The notes beneath the pieces are model-generated. The model saw only the letters and a list, made by a program, of their open reading frames with translations, did no database searches and was not told the DNA's origin. A program made the translations under genes and the position numbers. A DNA stretch of 64,000 nucleotides from Alistipes onderdonkii (GTDB lineage: Bacteria; Bacteroidota; Bacteroidia; Bacteroidales; Rikenellaceae). Shown piece by piece: positions 8,956-17,443 of this stretch (positions are counted from its first letter, which is position 1; each line of letters starts with the position of its first letter). The stretch lies in contig NZ_CP102251.1 of the NCBI RefSeq assembly GCF_025145285.1, positions 3,805,543-3,869,542 of the forward strand, given 5' to 3'.

Positions 8956-9501
8956 TCAGCGTACCTTGCGGATGATCTCGCCGCCGTGGCGGATCGCCTC
9001 CTCGTTGGCGGGAAGCATCTTCCACGCACGTTCGGGCAGCGACTTCTTGAGGCCGACCATCACGTTCTCCATCTCAACGACGGGGCGCACCTTGAGGTAC
9101 CCGCCCAGAATCATCGTATTGAACAGCTTGGCCTGTCCCATCCGGGCGCATTCGGCCGTGGCGTCGATCGCGTAGACCTCGATGTCCTCGCGCACGGGAT
9201 GGCGCGTGATACCGTTCGTATCGTAGATCAGGATGCCGCCGGGCCTGACCATCGGCTCGAATTTCTCCATCGACTGCTGGTTCAGGATGATGGCCGTATC
9301 GAACTCGTGGGCGATCGGCGAAGAAATCTTCCTGTCCGAAAGGATTACCGTCACGTTGGCCGTACCGCCGCGCATCTCGGGGCCGTACGAGGGCATCCAC
9401 GTGACTTCGAAGTCCTGCATTACGCCCGAGTAGGCCAGTATCTTACCCATCGAGAGGACGCCCTGGCCCCCGAACCCTGCGATAATTAAAGTCTCTTTCA
9501 T
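8956..9501 (-). CDS. korC: 2-oxoacid:ferredoxin oxidoreductase, gamma subunit
   Basis: Protein of 181 aa, normal for a separate gamma subunit (KorC/VorC type). The N-terminus IIAGFGGQGVLSMGKILA is the family's glycine-rich signature, followed by SYGPEMRGGTANV, which contacts CoA or the partner subunits. The complex oxidatively decarboxylates a 2-oxoacid to acyl-CoA and reduces ferredoxin. It is the last of four genes in the order delta-alpha-beta-gamma and lies 8 bases after the beta gene. ATG 9501 is chosen over an upstream in-frame start that would run into the beta gene. The substrate (2-oxoglutarate or branched-chain 2-oxoacid) is not settled by sequence reading. Confidence 0.9.
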   Translation of the reverse strand: MKETLIIAGFGGQGVLSMGKILAYSGVMQDFEVTWMPSYGPEMRGGTANVTVILSDRKISSPIAHEFDTAIILNQQSMEKFEPMVRPGGILIYDTNGITRHPVREDIEVYAIDATAECARMGQAKLFNTMILGGYLKVRPVVEMENVMVGLKKSLPERAWKMLPANEEAIRHGGEIIRKVR

Positions 9502-9509
9502 AGCATCCC

Positions 9510-10271
9510 TTATTTTACGTCCTTGATATCGCCCAGCGGATAATAGGGCAGCATGTTCTGTTCGAGCCACTCGTTCGAGGCCACGGGCGAGAGTTTCCAG
9601 CCGCTATTGCAGGTCGAAACGACCTCCACGAGCGAAAAGCCCTTGCCGGCCATCGAATTTTCGAACGCCTTGCGGATCGCACGCTTGCACTTGCGCACGT
9701 TGGCGGGCGTATGCACGCTCTGGCGCGTGATGAAGGTGGCACCGTCGAGGTGCGCCATCATCTCGGCGATCTTGTAGGGGTAGCCGTTCAGGCGCGGGTC
9801 ACGGCCGTAGGGTGTCGTCGCAGTCTTCATACCCAGCAGGGTAGTCGGGGCCATCTGGCCGCCCGTCATGCCGTAAATGGCGTTGTTGATATAGATCGCC
9901 ACGACGTTCTCACCGCGTGCGGCCGCGTGGATCGACTCTGCCGTGCCGATGGCCGACAGGTCGCCGTCGCCCTGGTAGGTGAAAACCAGGTTGCCGGGAT
10001 AGAGCCTCTTCACGGCCGTAGCTACGGCCAGGGCGCGTCCGTGGGCGGCCTCGATCCAGTCGATGTCGATATAATTGTATGCGAATACGGAGCAGCCCAC
10101 GGGCGAAACGCCTACGGTCTTTTCCGCGAAGCCCATCTCCTCGATGACCTCGGCGATCAGTTTATGTACCGTACCATGACTGCAGCCGGGGCAGTAGTGC
10201 ATGACGTTGTCGGTAATGAGCTTCGGTTTCGCGTAAACCAGGTTTTCGTTTTTGATTTCAACCTCTGCCAT
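9510..10271 (-). CDS. korB: 2-oxoacid:ferredoxin oxidoreductase, beta (thiamine pyrophosphate) subunit
   Basis: Protein of 253 aa that binds thiamine pyrophosphate and part of the electron-transfer path. CPGCSHGTVHKL near residue 28 is the conserved Cys motif of the beta subunit. The TPP-Mg motif is QGDGDLSAIGTAESIHA followed by YINNAIYGMTGGQMAPT. It starts 5 bases after the alpha gene and ends 8 bases before gamma, so the complex is made from one mRNA. It acts in the cytoplasm in anaerobic central metabolism or amino-acid fermentation. Confidence 0.92.
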   Translation of the reverse strand: MAEVEIKNENLVYAKPKLITDNVMHYCPGCSHGTVHKLIAEVIEEMGFAEKTVGVSPVGCSVFAYNYIDIDWIEAAHGRALAVATAVKRLYPGNLVFTYQGDGDLSAIGTAESIHAAARGENVVAIYINNAIYGMTGGQMAPTTLLGMKTATTPYGRDPRLNGYPYKIAEMMAHLDGATFITRQSVHTPANVRKCKRAIRKAFENSMAGKGFSLVEVVSTCNSGWKLSPVASNEWLEQNMLPYYPLGDIKDVK

Positions 10272-10276
10272 AGCCT

Positions 10277-11371
10277 TTACTTTTTAATCAGTTTTTCCTT
10301 GAGCGCCGCGAGCACTTCGTCGGGCGCGAACATCATACCGCCCTGACGGCCGAAATGCTCGACGGGAGCTACGCCGTTCACGGCCAGCCGCACGTCCTCG
10401 ACCATCTGGCCGGCATTGAGCTCGGCGGAAAGGAAGCCTTTGACACCGCGCGCGGCCAGTTCGGCAAGCGGCTTCTTGGGGAAAGGATAGAGCGTGATCG
10501 GCCGCAGCAGGCCGACCTTCAGCCCTTCGGCGCGCGCCATCTCGACCGTGGCCGAGCAGATACGGGCCGACGAACCGAACGCCACGATCACGTAATCCGC
10601 ATCGTCGCAGCCGATCTCCTCATAACGCACCTCGTTCTCTTCGAGCGCCTTGTATTTCTCCTGCAGGCGCTTGTTGATGATCTCCATCTTCTCGGACTGC
10701 AACTCCAACGACGTCACGATATTGCGCTTGCGGTCGGCAGGCTTGCCGTAGGTAGCCCACGAGCGGCACTCGGCAGCGATCTCTTCGTCGGTCTTGCGGG
10801 GGCGCTGCGGCGCGAGCACCACCTTCTCCATCATCTGCCCGATCGCCCCGTCGGCGAGGATCATCGCCGGGTTGCGGTATTTGAACGCGAGGTCGAACGC
10901 CTCGGCCACATGGTCGTGCATCTCCTGCACCGAATTGGGCGCCAGTACGATCATGTGGAAATCGCCGTGGCCGCCGCCTTTGCAGGCCTGGAAATAGTCG
11001 CCCTGCGAAGGCTGGATCGTACCCAGCCCCGGGCCGCCGCGCTGGCAGTTGATCACCAGGCAGGGCAGTTCCGCCCCCGCCAGGTAGCTCAGCCCCTCGG
11101 ACATCAGGCTGATGCCGGGGCTCGACGACGAGGTCATCACCCGTTTGCCGGTCGATGCGCCGCCGTAGACCATGTTGATCGACGAGATCTCCGATTCGGC
11201 CTGCAGCACGACCATGCCCGTGGTCTCCCACGGCTTGAGTTCCATCAGTGTCTCCATCACTTCCGACTGGGGAGTGATCGGGTACCCGAAATATCCGTCG
11301 CAACCGTAGCGAATCGCCGCATGGGCTATCACTTCGTTGCCTTTCATCAGTTTTACCTCTTTCTCTGCCAT
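10277..11371 (-). CDS. korA: 2-oxoacid:ferredoxin oxidoreductase, alpha subunit (KorA/VorB type)
   Basis: Protein of 364 aa. The pyrimidine-binding domain starts with GNEVIAHAAIRYGCDGYFGYPITPQSE, and the block ASTGKRVMTSSSSPGISLM followed by NCQRGGPGLGT is diagnostic of the alpha subunit. The C-terminal transketolase-like domain (about 240-350) includes the KVGLLRPITLYPFP block. It pairs with beta to form the catalytic core. Annotation pipelines often call this protein VorB (branched-chain 2-oxoacids) in this phylum, while the four-subunit layout is also used by 2-oxoglutarate oxidoreductase; I cannot separate these. It is 2 bases downstream of the ferredoxin subunit. Confidence 0.9.
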   Translation of the reverse strand: MAEKEVKLMKGNEVIAHAAIRYGCDGYFGYPITPQSEVMETLMELKPWETTGMVVLQAESEISSINMVYGGASTGKRVMTSSSSPGISLMSEGLSYLAGAELPCLVINCQRGGPGLGTIQPSQGDYFQACKGGGHGDFHMIVLAPNSVQEMHDHVAEAFDLAFKYRNPAMILADGAIGQMMEKVVLAPQRPRKTDEEIAAECRSWATYGKPADRKRNIVTSLELQSEKMEIINKRLQEKYKALEENEVRYEEIGCDDADYVIVAFGSSARICSATVEMARAEGLKVGLLRPITLYPFPKKPLAELAARGVKGFLSAELNAGQMVEDVRLAVNGVAPVEHFGRQGGMMFAPDEVLAALKEKLIKK

Positions 11372-11373
11372 AG

Positions 11374-11601
11374 CTACTCGAATTTTTGACGATAAACCGT
11401 GATGACGCTATCGGGGCAAATCACCGCACACGAAGCACACCCCGTGCAGGCATCGGGATTTACCATCCGGGATATGGGATAGCCCTTGCTGTTCACCTCT
11501 GCCGACAATTCCAGCACGTCGCACGGACACGAAGCCACACAGACCCCGCACCCTTTGCACCGTTCCTTGTCGACAACGATTGTTCCTTTTATTTTAGCCA
11601 T
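11374..11601 (-). CDS. korD: 2-oxoacid:ferredoxin oxidoreductase, delta subunit (2[4Fe-4S] ferredoxin)
   Basis: Protein of 75 aa. Two full 4Fe-4S motifs are present, CKGCGVCVASCP near 14-25 and CTGCASCAVICP near 51-62. It passes electrons from the TPP site to ferredoxin. The longer reading frame reaches 11742, but ATG 11601 gives the normal family N-terminus (MAKIKGTIVVDKE) and lies just downstream of a good -7 element. First gene of the four-gene operon. Confidence 0.93.
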   Translation of the reverse strand: MAKIKGTIVVDKERCKGCGVCVASCPCDVLELSAEVNSKGYPISRMVNPDACTGCASCAVICPDSVITVYRQKFE

Positions 11602-11627
11602 AAGCCGTAGTATTGTTAAGTTCCTTA

Positions 11628-11659
11628 CAAATATATGAAAAAATACCGGAAATTCTAAA
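11628..11659 (-). promoter_or_regulatory. Promoter of the 2-oxoacid oxidoreductase operon
   Basis: Read on the minus strand, TATATTTG (11635-11628) matches TAnnTTTG exactly. TTTA about 20 bases upstream is an acceptable -33. The start codon at 11601 lies 26 bases past the -7 box. Confidence 0.65.
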
Positions 11660-11757
11660 CGAATGCAACAAATCTTATCATGAAAAACGGATAAATGAAA
11701 GCAGTACGCCCGGAATAACCCGCCCGAACGCACTGCGTACAAAATATTTCCGCCATT

Positions 11758-12222
11758 TTATTCCGCCTTCGGATCGGGGCCGTATCGATTCCCGCCCGGC
11801 ACCCCGGGCCGGCACCACCAGTAAAACAAGAAAATAAGATACACCCCCTGCAAAATGGCAAGGCCCAGATCGGCATCCGTCAGCCATGCCGCCCCGCCGG
11901 GTTTGAGGGAGAAGTGGCTGACGACCCGGCCGGCGATGCTGACGGCCAGATATCCGCCCGCCCACCATCCGCTGCGCCCGCAATCGTGCAGGCGGCGCAC
12001 CATAACGGCTAGGTAGGGCATCACAAACGGCAGTCCGACAAGGCAAACGACGTAACGCCTGCTTGTGGCGCCGACCGTACAGAGTGAGCTAATACCCAGG
12101 ATAACGGCCAGCAAAAGGAACAGCACGAGAAAGAGTCCCAGCACGAAATACCAGAACTCGGGCATCGACGCCCGCCCCCGGAAATCGGCATAATGGCGCA
12201 GGCATTTGACAAACCATTTCAT
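11758..12222 (-). CDS. DUF805 family inner-membrane protein
   Basis: Protein of 154 aa with about four hydrophobic segments. The N-terminal block HYADFRGRASMPEFWYFVL and the central RRLHDCGRSGWW are the hallmarks of DUF805 (E. coli YhaH/YhaI type), membrane proteins of unknown function. The C-terminus ends in a short GNRYGPDP-like tail, also typical. It is somewhat longer than the usual 110-130 residues. It is not tightly linked to a neighbour: the oxidoreductase promoter lies downstream and a terminator hairpin upstream. Confidence 0.85.
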   Translation of the reverse strand: MKWFVKCLRHYADFRGRASMPEFWYFVLGLFLVLFLLLAVILGISSLCTVGATSRRYVVCLVGLPFVMPYLAVMVRRLHDCGRSGWWAGGYLAVSIAGRVVSHFSLKPGGAAWLTDADLGLAILQGVYLIFLFYWWCRPGVPGGNRYGPDPKAE

Positions 12223-12284
12223 CGCAAAGGGTTTTTAAGGGGATCACCATGCAAGATAACGATTTTCCGCCGATCCGCAAAACG

Positions 12285-12317
12285 AAAAGGCTGCCCGAAT
12301 GGTTCAGGCAGCCTTTT
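12285..12317 (-). terminator. Terminator after the serC-serA-DUF1015 cluster
   Basis: AAAAGGCTGCC and GGCAGCCTTTT form an 11-bp perfect stem. On the minus strand it ends in TTTT. It lies about 80 bases past the DUF1015 stop. Confidence 0.8.
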
Positions 12318-12397
12318 CAGCTTGTTCGAAAACACGCCGGACAGGCGGTTCCCCGAGGGTTGAATGACTTATCGGCCCCCCGAGCGTCGCGGGGCGG

Positions 12398-13642
12398 TTA
12401 CTCTTCGAACGAGTGGATCACCACGCCCGAGCGGAGTTTCGGCTCGAACCACGTCGTCTTCGGGGGCATGATGTTGCCCGTGTCGGCGATGTTGATGAGC
12501 TGTTGCATCGAAACGGGGTAGAGGGCGAACGCCGCCTTCATCTCGCCGCTGTCGACACGGCGTTTGAGCTCGCCCAGGCCGCGGATTCCGCCCACGAAGT
12601 CGATCCGCTTCGACGTGCGCAGGTCTTTGATGTCCAGTATTTTATCCAGCACGAGGTTCGACAGCACCGTCACGTCCAACACACCGATCGGGTCGTTGTC
12701 GTCGTATGTCCCGGGCTTGGCCGTCAGGCTGTACCAGTGCCCGCCGAGATACATCGAGAAATTATGCAGCCCCGTCGGACGGTACTCCTCCGTGCCCTTG
12801 TCCTCGACCGTGAAACTTTCGGCGAGCTTTTCGAGCAACTGCTCCGGCGTCAGACCGTTCAGGTCTTTCACGACACGGTTGTAGTCGATGATCCGAAGCT
12901 GCCCCGCGGGGAAAGTCACGGCGAGGAAATAGCAATACTCCTCGTTGCCCGTATGACCGGGGTTCTTTGCCTGGCACTCCTGTCCCACGCGCGCCGCGGC
13001 GGCTGTGCGGTGATGCCCGTCGGCGACATAGAGCGCCGGGATGCCCGCGAAAATCTCCGTGATACGGTCGTTGGTCTTCTTGTCGCGGATAACCCACAAC
13101 TTATGGCCGAAGCCGTCGGCAGCCGTGAAATCGTATTCCGGGTCGTTGTTCTTCACCACGTCGGCCACGATGGCGTCGATCTCGGCGTTGTCGGGATAGG
13201 CGAAGAACACCGGTTCGATATTGGCCTGCTGGTTGCGGACGTGGATCATGCGGTCTTCCTCCTTGTCGGGACGCGTCAGTTCGTGTTTCTTGATCGCCCC
13301 CGAGAGGTAATCCTCGTAATGGCAGCACATGGTCAGTCCGTATTGCGTGCGGCCGTCCATCGTCTGCGCATAGATGTAATAATACTCCCCGGGATCCTGT
13401 TCGAGCCAGCCCTTCTCACGCCATGCACGGAAATTCTCGACCGCCTTGTCGTAAACCTCCTGCGAATGTTCGTCGGCAATAGGCTCGAAATCTATTTCGG
13501 GCTTGATGATGTGCAGCAACGAGCGTTCGGTGGCCTCGGCCTTGGCCTCGGCGGAATTCAACACGTCATAGGGGCGCGACGCCACTTCGGACGCATACTG
13601 TTTCGGGGGACGTATCCCGCAAAAAGGTTTGATTTTCACCAT
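12398..13642 (-). CDS. DUF1015 family protein of the serine-biosynthesis cluster
   Basis: Protein of 414 aa. It begins MVKIKPFCGIRPPKQYASEV, as is usual for DUF1015, and has the conserved YVADGHHRTAAAA near 204-214, a candidate catalytic or metal-binding site. The biochemical function is not established. In Bacteroidota it is often found beside serC and serA, and here it follows serA directly, which suggests a role linked to serine or phosphoserine metabolism; that is inference. ATG 13642 is chosen over an upstream in-frame start because the terminator hairpin at 13664-13697 lies in between. Confidence 0.87.
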   Translation of the reverse strand: MVKIKPFCGIRPPKQYASEVASRPYDVLNSAEAKAEATERSLLHIIKPEIDFEPIADEHSQEVYDKAVENFRAWREKGWLEQDPGEYYYIYAQTMDGRTQYGLTMCCHYEDYLSGAIKKHELTRPDKEEDRMIHVRNQQANIEPVFFAYPDNAEIDAIVADVVKNNDPEYDFTAADGFGHKLWVIRDKKTNDRITEIFAGIPALYVADGHHRTAAAARVGQECQAKNPGHTGNEEYCYFLAVTFPAGQLRIIDYNRVVKDLNGLTPEQLLEKLAESFTVEDKGTEEYRPTGLHNFSMYLGGHWYSLTAKPGTYDDNDPIGVLDVTVLSNLVLDKILDIKDLRTSKRIDFVGGIRGLGELKRRVDSGEMKAAFALYPVSMQQLINIADTGNIMPPKTTWFEPKLRSGVVIHSFEE

Positions 13643-13663
13643 ATGAATTAATGTATTAAAGCG

Positions 13664-13697
13664 AAAAAGGCGGGCGCAGCCTTCGCTCCCGCCTTTC
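13664..13697 (-). terminator. Hairpin between serA and the DUF1015 gene
   Basis: GAAAAAGGCGGG pairs with CCCGCCTTTC. Read on the minus strand, the stem is followed by TTTTTC, the form of an intrinsic terminator. It lies between two genes of one cluster, so it may attenuate DUF1015 expression relative to serA. Confidence 0.7.
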
Positions 13698-13712
13698 ACG
13701 CGCCGTTATCCG

Positions 13713-14636
13713 CTATTTGTTCACCTGGAACCGCGTATTGCCGTTCCTGAAAAAATCGACGATTTGGGTGGCTGCGGCCAGACCCGCGTTGATATTGGCC
13801 TCGGCGGTCTCGGCCCCCATCTTCTTGGCGGTGGCAAACACCCGCTTGCCGAATTTCTCGTCCAGCTCGGCCTGGTTCCCGGCAGCGATGTCGGTAATGT
13901 ATTTCAGGTCTTCGCGTTCGGTCAGCGCACGCACGACACCCTGTTCGTCGATCACCTCCTTGCGGGCGGTGTTGACCAGCGTGGCACCCTTGGGCATCGA
14001 CATCAGCAGTTCGTAACCGATCGAGCCGCGGGTCTGCTCCGTAGCCGGGATGTGCAGCGACAGGAAATCGGCCTGCCTGTACAAATCTTCGAGGGAATCC
14101 ACCTTCTTCACACCGTCGGCTTCGAACACCGCCGCATCCGTGATGAAGGGGTCGTAGGCGATGACGTTCATGCCCAGCGCCTTGCCCTTGCGCCCCACGA
14201 GTTTGCCCACATTGCCGTAGGCGTGGATGCCGAGGGTCTTGCCCTGTATCTCCGAACCCGTACCGGGCGTAAAGCGGTTGCGCGACATGAAGACCATCAT
14301 GGCGAGCGCCAGCTCGGCCACGGCGTTGGAGTTCTGCCCCGGAGTATTCATCACCACGATACCGCGCGCCGTGGCGGCCGCGAGATCCACGTTGTCGTAA
14401 CCCGCACCGGCACGAACCACGATTTTGAGGTTCTTCGCCGCCCCGATGACTTCGGCCGTCACCTTGTCGCTGCGGACAATGAGCGCATCGACATCGGCCA
14501 CGGCGGCCAGCAATTGGGCCTTGTCGGTATATTTTTCAAGCAGGGCCAGTTCATAGCCCGCGTCCTCGACGATCCTGCGGATGCCGTCGACAGTCTCCTT
14601 GGCAAAAGGCTTTTCGGTCGCAACTAATATTTTCAT
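13713..14636 (-). CDS. serA: D-3-phosphoglycerate dehydrogenase, short lysine type
   Basis: Protein of 307 aa that oxidises 3-phosphoglycerate to 3-phosphohydroxypyruvate with NAD, the first step of serine synthesis. The NAD-binding motif HAYGNVGKLVG is in the middle, the active-site Arg is in NTARKEVIDE, and the catalytic position that is His in most 2-hydroxyacid dehydrogenases is replaced in TAKKMGAETAEAN. This His-to-Lys change and the lack of a C-terminal ACT domain (E. coli SerA has about 410 residues) match the lysine-type enzymes known from Entamoeba and Bacteroidota. Feedback control by serine through an ACT domain is therefore not expected. ATG 14636 gives the family start MKILVATEKPF. 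Confidence 0.93.
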   Translation of the reverse strand: MKILVATEKPFAKETVDGIRRIVEDAGYELALLEKYTDKAQLLAAVADVDALIVRSDKVTAEVIGAAKNLKIVVRAGAGYDNVDLAAATARGIVVMNTPGQNSNAVAELALAMMVFMSRNRFTPGTGSEIQGKTLGIHAYGNVGKLVGRKGKALGMNVIAYDPFITDAAVFEADGVKKVDSLEDLYRQADFLSLHIPATEQTRGSIGYELLMSMPKGATLVNTARKEVIDEQGVVRALTEREDLKYITDIAAGNQAELDEKFGKRVFATAKKMGAETAEANINAGLAAATQIVDFFRNGNTRFQVNK

Positions 14637-14726
14637 ACCTGTACTTTCTATCAGATGAATAAAATCGATGTCCGTGGCCGCCTTTTTCTTCGGAGTGAAC
14701 GTAAAGAAATGCGCCATGGCCGTCCG

Positions 14727-15800
14727 TTATTTCGCGTGTTTGGCGGCGAACTCCCGCATGCACTCTACGAGCACCTCGACGCTCTCCTTCGGAAGTGCGT
14801 TATAGCACGATGCGCGGAAGCCGCCCACCAGGCGGTGGCCCTTGATGCCCACGATACCGCGTCCCTTGGTGAATTCCATGAACTCGGGAGCCAGTTCCTC
14901 GTAGCCGTCGGCCATCACGAAGCAGATGTTCATCAGCGAGCGATCCTGCTTGTCGACCGTACCGCGGAACAGCGGGTTGCGGTCGATCTCGTCGTACAAC
15001 AGGGCGGCCTTCTCCTTGTTGCGTCGGTAGATTTCGGGTACGCCGCCGATCGACTTGAGCCAGCGGAGGGTCTCCATGAGCACGTAGATCGGGAATACGG
15101 GAGGCGTGTTGAACATCGAGCCGTTCTCGACATGGGTGCGGAACGCAACCATCGTCGGCAGGTCGCGCACGACACGGTCGAGCATGTCCTCGCGGATGAT
15201 GGCGAACGCCACGCCGGCCGGGGCGAGGTTCTTCTGCGCACCGCCGTAGATCATGGCGTATTTCGTAACGTCGACCGGGCGGGAAAGGATGTCCGACGAC
15301 ATGTCGGCGATCAGGGGCACGGGCGAAGCGAGGTCTTCGTGGTACTCGGTGCCGTAGATCGTATTGTTGGAGGTGATATGCACATAGTCCAGGTCGGCGG
15401 GGATCGCGAAACCCTTGGGGATGTAGGTGAAATTGCGGTCTTCGGACGAAGCGAGCAGCTCGACCTCGCCGTAACGCTTGGCTTCCTTGATGGCCTTCTT
15501 GGCCCAGACACCGGTATTCACATAGCCGGCCTTCCTGCCCAGGAAGTTGGCGGGCACTTCGTAGAAGAACGTGCTGGCACCGCCGCCGATATAGAAGATC
15601 TTGTAGTTGTCGGGGATGTCGAGCATCTCACGGAAGAGCGCGTCGGCCTCGGCCATCACGTTCTCGAAATCCTTCGTCCGGTGCGAAATCGAAAGCAGGG
15701 AAAGGCCCGAACCGTTGAAATCTACGATAGCTTTTGCTGCGTTCTGGATGACTTCGTCTGCGAGGATCGAGGGTCCCGCGTTGAAATTGTGCTTTTTCAT
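14727..15800 (-). CDS. serC: Phosphoserine aminotransferase
   Basis: Protein of 357 aa, full length. It is a PLP enzyme that converts 3-phosphohydroxypyruvate and glutamate to phosphoserine. The N-terminus MKKHNFNAGPS and the block SHRTKDF are typical, and the PLP lysine sits in YGGAQKNLAPAG. It is first in serC-serA-DUF1015, with 90 bases to serA. The third pathway enzyme, phosphoserine phosphatase (SerB), is not in the window. Confidence 0.97.
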   Translation of the reverse strand: MKKHNFNAGPSILADEVIQNAAKAIVDFNGSGLSLLSISHRTKDFENVMAEADALFREMLDIPDNYKIFYIGGGASTFFYEVPANFLGRKAGYVNTGVWAKKAIKEAKRYGEVELLASSEDRNFTYIPKGFAIPADLDYVHITSNNTIYGTEYHEDLASPVPLIADMSSDILSRPVDVTKYAMIYGGAQKNLAPAGVAFAIIREDMLDRVVRDLPTMVAFRTHVENGSMFNTPPVFPIYVLMETLRWLKSIGGVPEIYRRNKEKAALLYDEIDRNPLFRGTVDKQDRSLMNICFVMADGYEELAPEFMEFTKGRGIVGIKGHRLVGGFRASCYNALPKESVEVLVECMREFAAKHAK

Positions 15801-15854
15801 AATATTCGGATGTGAATTTAGTGTTTCGGACTCCAGCCTGTTAGTTTACTAACA

Positions 15855-15886
15855 CAAATATAGGTAAAATATTCCGGAGAATACAA
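15855..15886 (-). promoter_or_regulatory. serC promoter
   Basis: On the minus strand TATATTTG (15862-15855) is a perfect -7 box, with TTGT about 20 bases upstream as -33. The start codon is about 54 bases downstream. Confidence 0.65.
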
Positions 15887-15958
15887 CAGTTGTGCAAAAC
15901 TTGTTCAAAGAAATTTCACTCGGCGTCCCGAACGCTCGGCATTTTGAATTGTTTTTAT

Positions 15959-15966
15959 TACTTTTG
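15959..15966 (+). promoter_or_regulatory. -7 element of the yicC-gmk-nadD operon
   Basis: TACTTTTG fits TAnnTTTG and ends 23 bases before the yicC start. An upstream TTTG is only 12 bases away, so the -33 element is not clear. Confidence 0.5.
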
Positions 15967-15989
15967 CCCAAACTTAACATCCTCCGCAA

Positions 15990-16874
15990 ATGGTAAAATC
16001 CATGACGGGCTTCGGCAAGGGCGAAGCCACGCTGCAAAATAAGAAGATCACGGTCGAAATCCGCTCGCTCAACTCCAAACAGCTCGACCTCGGGCTGCGG
16101 CTTCCGGCCGTTTACCGCCAGTCGGAATACGAAATCCGCAATATCATCACCCGCACGGTACAGCGCGGCAAGGTCGATGTCTTCGTGACCGTCGAATCGC
16201 AGACCGTGGAGACCCCGGCGCGTATTAATAAAGAGGTATTCGCCGCCTATGCCGGGCAACTGCGCGACGCGGCGCGAAACGCCCGACTCAACTATGCGGG
16301 GATCGGATGGGACAGCGCCGCCCTGCAGGCCATCATGCGCCTGCCGGAGGTCGTATCGACCGAAGCGGAGAGCATCTCCGACGAGGAACACGCGGCGCTG
16401 GTCGCCGCCACCGAAGCCGCCGTGGCGCAGCTCGACGCGTTCCGCCTGCAGGAAGGCGCGATCCTGATCGCCGACCTGCTGAGCCGCGTGGACAAGATCG
16501 AAGGCTACAAACAGGAGGTCGTGCCTTTCGAAAAGGCCCGCACGGAGACGGTCAGGGCCCGCCTGCTGGAAAACCTCGAAAAGCTGCAGGTCGACGTCGA
16601 CCGCAACCGGCTGGAGCAGGAGATGATCTTCTACCTCGAAAAACTCGACATCACCGAGGAGAAGGTGCGCCTGGCCAACCACTGCAGGTATTTCCGCGAG
16701 GTGGCCGCCCAAGAGGAGGGCGCAGGCCGCAAACTGGGCTTCATCGCACAGGAGATGGGCCGCGAAATCAACACGATGGGCTCGAAGGCCAACGAATCGA
16801 ACATCCAGATACTCGTAGTTAAGATGAAGGACGAGCTGGAGAAGATCAAAGAACAGGTACTGAACATATTATAA
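15990..16874 (+). CDS. YicC family endoribonuclease-like protein
   Basis: Protein of 294 aa, the normal length. It starts MVKSMTGFGKGEA, the invariant YicC N-terminus, and ends with the DUF1732 block (GRKLGFIAQEMGREINTMGSKAN). YicC of E. coli has been reported as an RNase acting in RNA turnover; the catalytic residues are not assigned here. It overlaps gmk by one base (TAATG), a pairing conserved in many bacteria. Confidence 0.93.
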   Translation: MVKSMTGFGKGEATLQNKKITVEIRSLNSKQLDLGLRLPAVYRQSEYEIRNIITRTVQRGKVDVFVTVESQTVETPARINKEVFAAYAGQLRDAARNARLNYAGIGWDSAALQAIMRLPEVVSTEAESISDEEHAALVAATEAAVAQLDAFRLQEGAILIADLLSRVDKIEGYKQEVVPFEKARTETVRARLLENLEKLQVDVDRNRLEQEMIFYLEKLDITEEKVRLANHCRYFREVAAQEEGAGRKLGFIAQEMGREINTMGSKANESNIQILVVKMKDELEKIKEQVLNIL

Positions 16875-17443
16875 TGGGCAAGGTTATCATATTCTCCGCC
16901 CCGAGCGGTTCCGGGAAGACGACTATCGTACGCGAATTGCTGAAGCGTTTCCCGCAGTTCGAATTTTCGGTATCGGCGACCAGTCGCGCACCCCGAGGCT
17001 GCGAGCGCCACGGCTGCGACTACCACTTCATGACGCACGAAGAGTTCATGCGTGCCGTCGCGGAAAACCGTTTCGTGGAGTGGGAAGAGGTCTACCAGGG
17101 CACTTGCTACGGCACGCTGCGCTCGGAAGTGGAACGCATCTGGGCCAAGGGTAACATCATCGTCTTCGACGTGGACGTCATCGGGGGTATCAACCTCAAA
17201 CGCATCTTCGGCGACGACGCCTGCTCGATATTCGTCATGCCGCCCTCGATCGGGGAGCTGCGCCGCAGGCTCGTATGCCGCGGCACGGACGCCCCGGAGG
17301 TGATAGACCGCCGTGTGGCGAAAGCCGAATTCGAACTGACGAAAGCCCCCGAATTCGACCACATCGTCGTAAACGACTCGCTCGACGAGGCGATCCGCGA
17401 AACGACTGCGATCATCGACCAATTCATCGCACGGCAGCCATGA
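16874..17443 (+). CDS. gmk: Guanylate kinase
   Basis: Protein of 189 aa that phosphorylates GMP to GDP with ATP. The P-loop is SAPSGSGKTT at 8-17. The GMP-binding block SVSATSRAPRGCERHGCDYHF follows, with a few more Cys and His residues than common. The lid region RRLVCRGTDAPEVIDRRV is present. The stop overlaps the nadD start (ATGA). Confidence 0.96.
   Translation: MGKVIIFSAPSGSGKTTIVRELLKRFPQFEFSVSATSRAPRGCERHGCDYHFMTHEEFMRAVAENRFVEWEEVYQGTCYGTLRSEVERIWAKGNIIVFDVDVIGGINLKRIFGDDACSIFVMPPSIGELRRRLVCRGTDAPEVIDRRVAKAEFELTKAPEFDHIVVNDSLDEAIRETTAIIDQFIARQP

Noticed and set aside
8652..8975. 107-codon plus-strand frame in the gap before the oxidoreductase cluster
   Set aside because: Low-complexity, basic and Gly/Ser/Arg-rich; it runs into a terminator hairpin and has no start signals.
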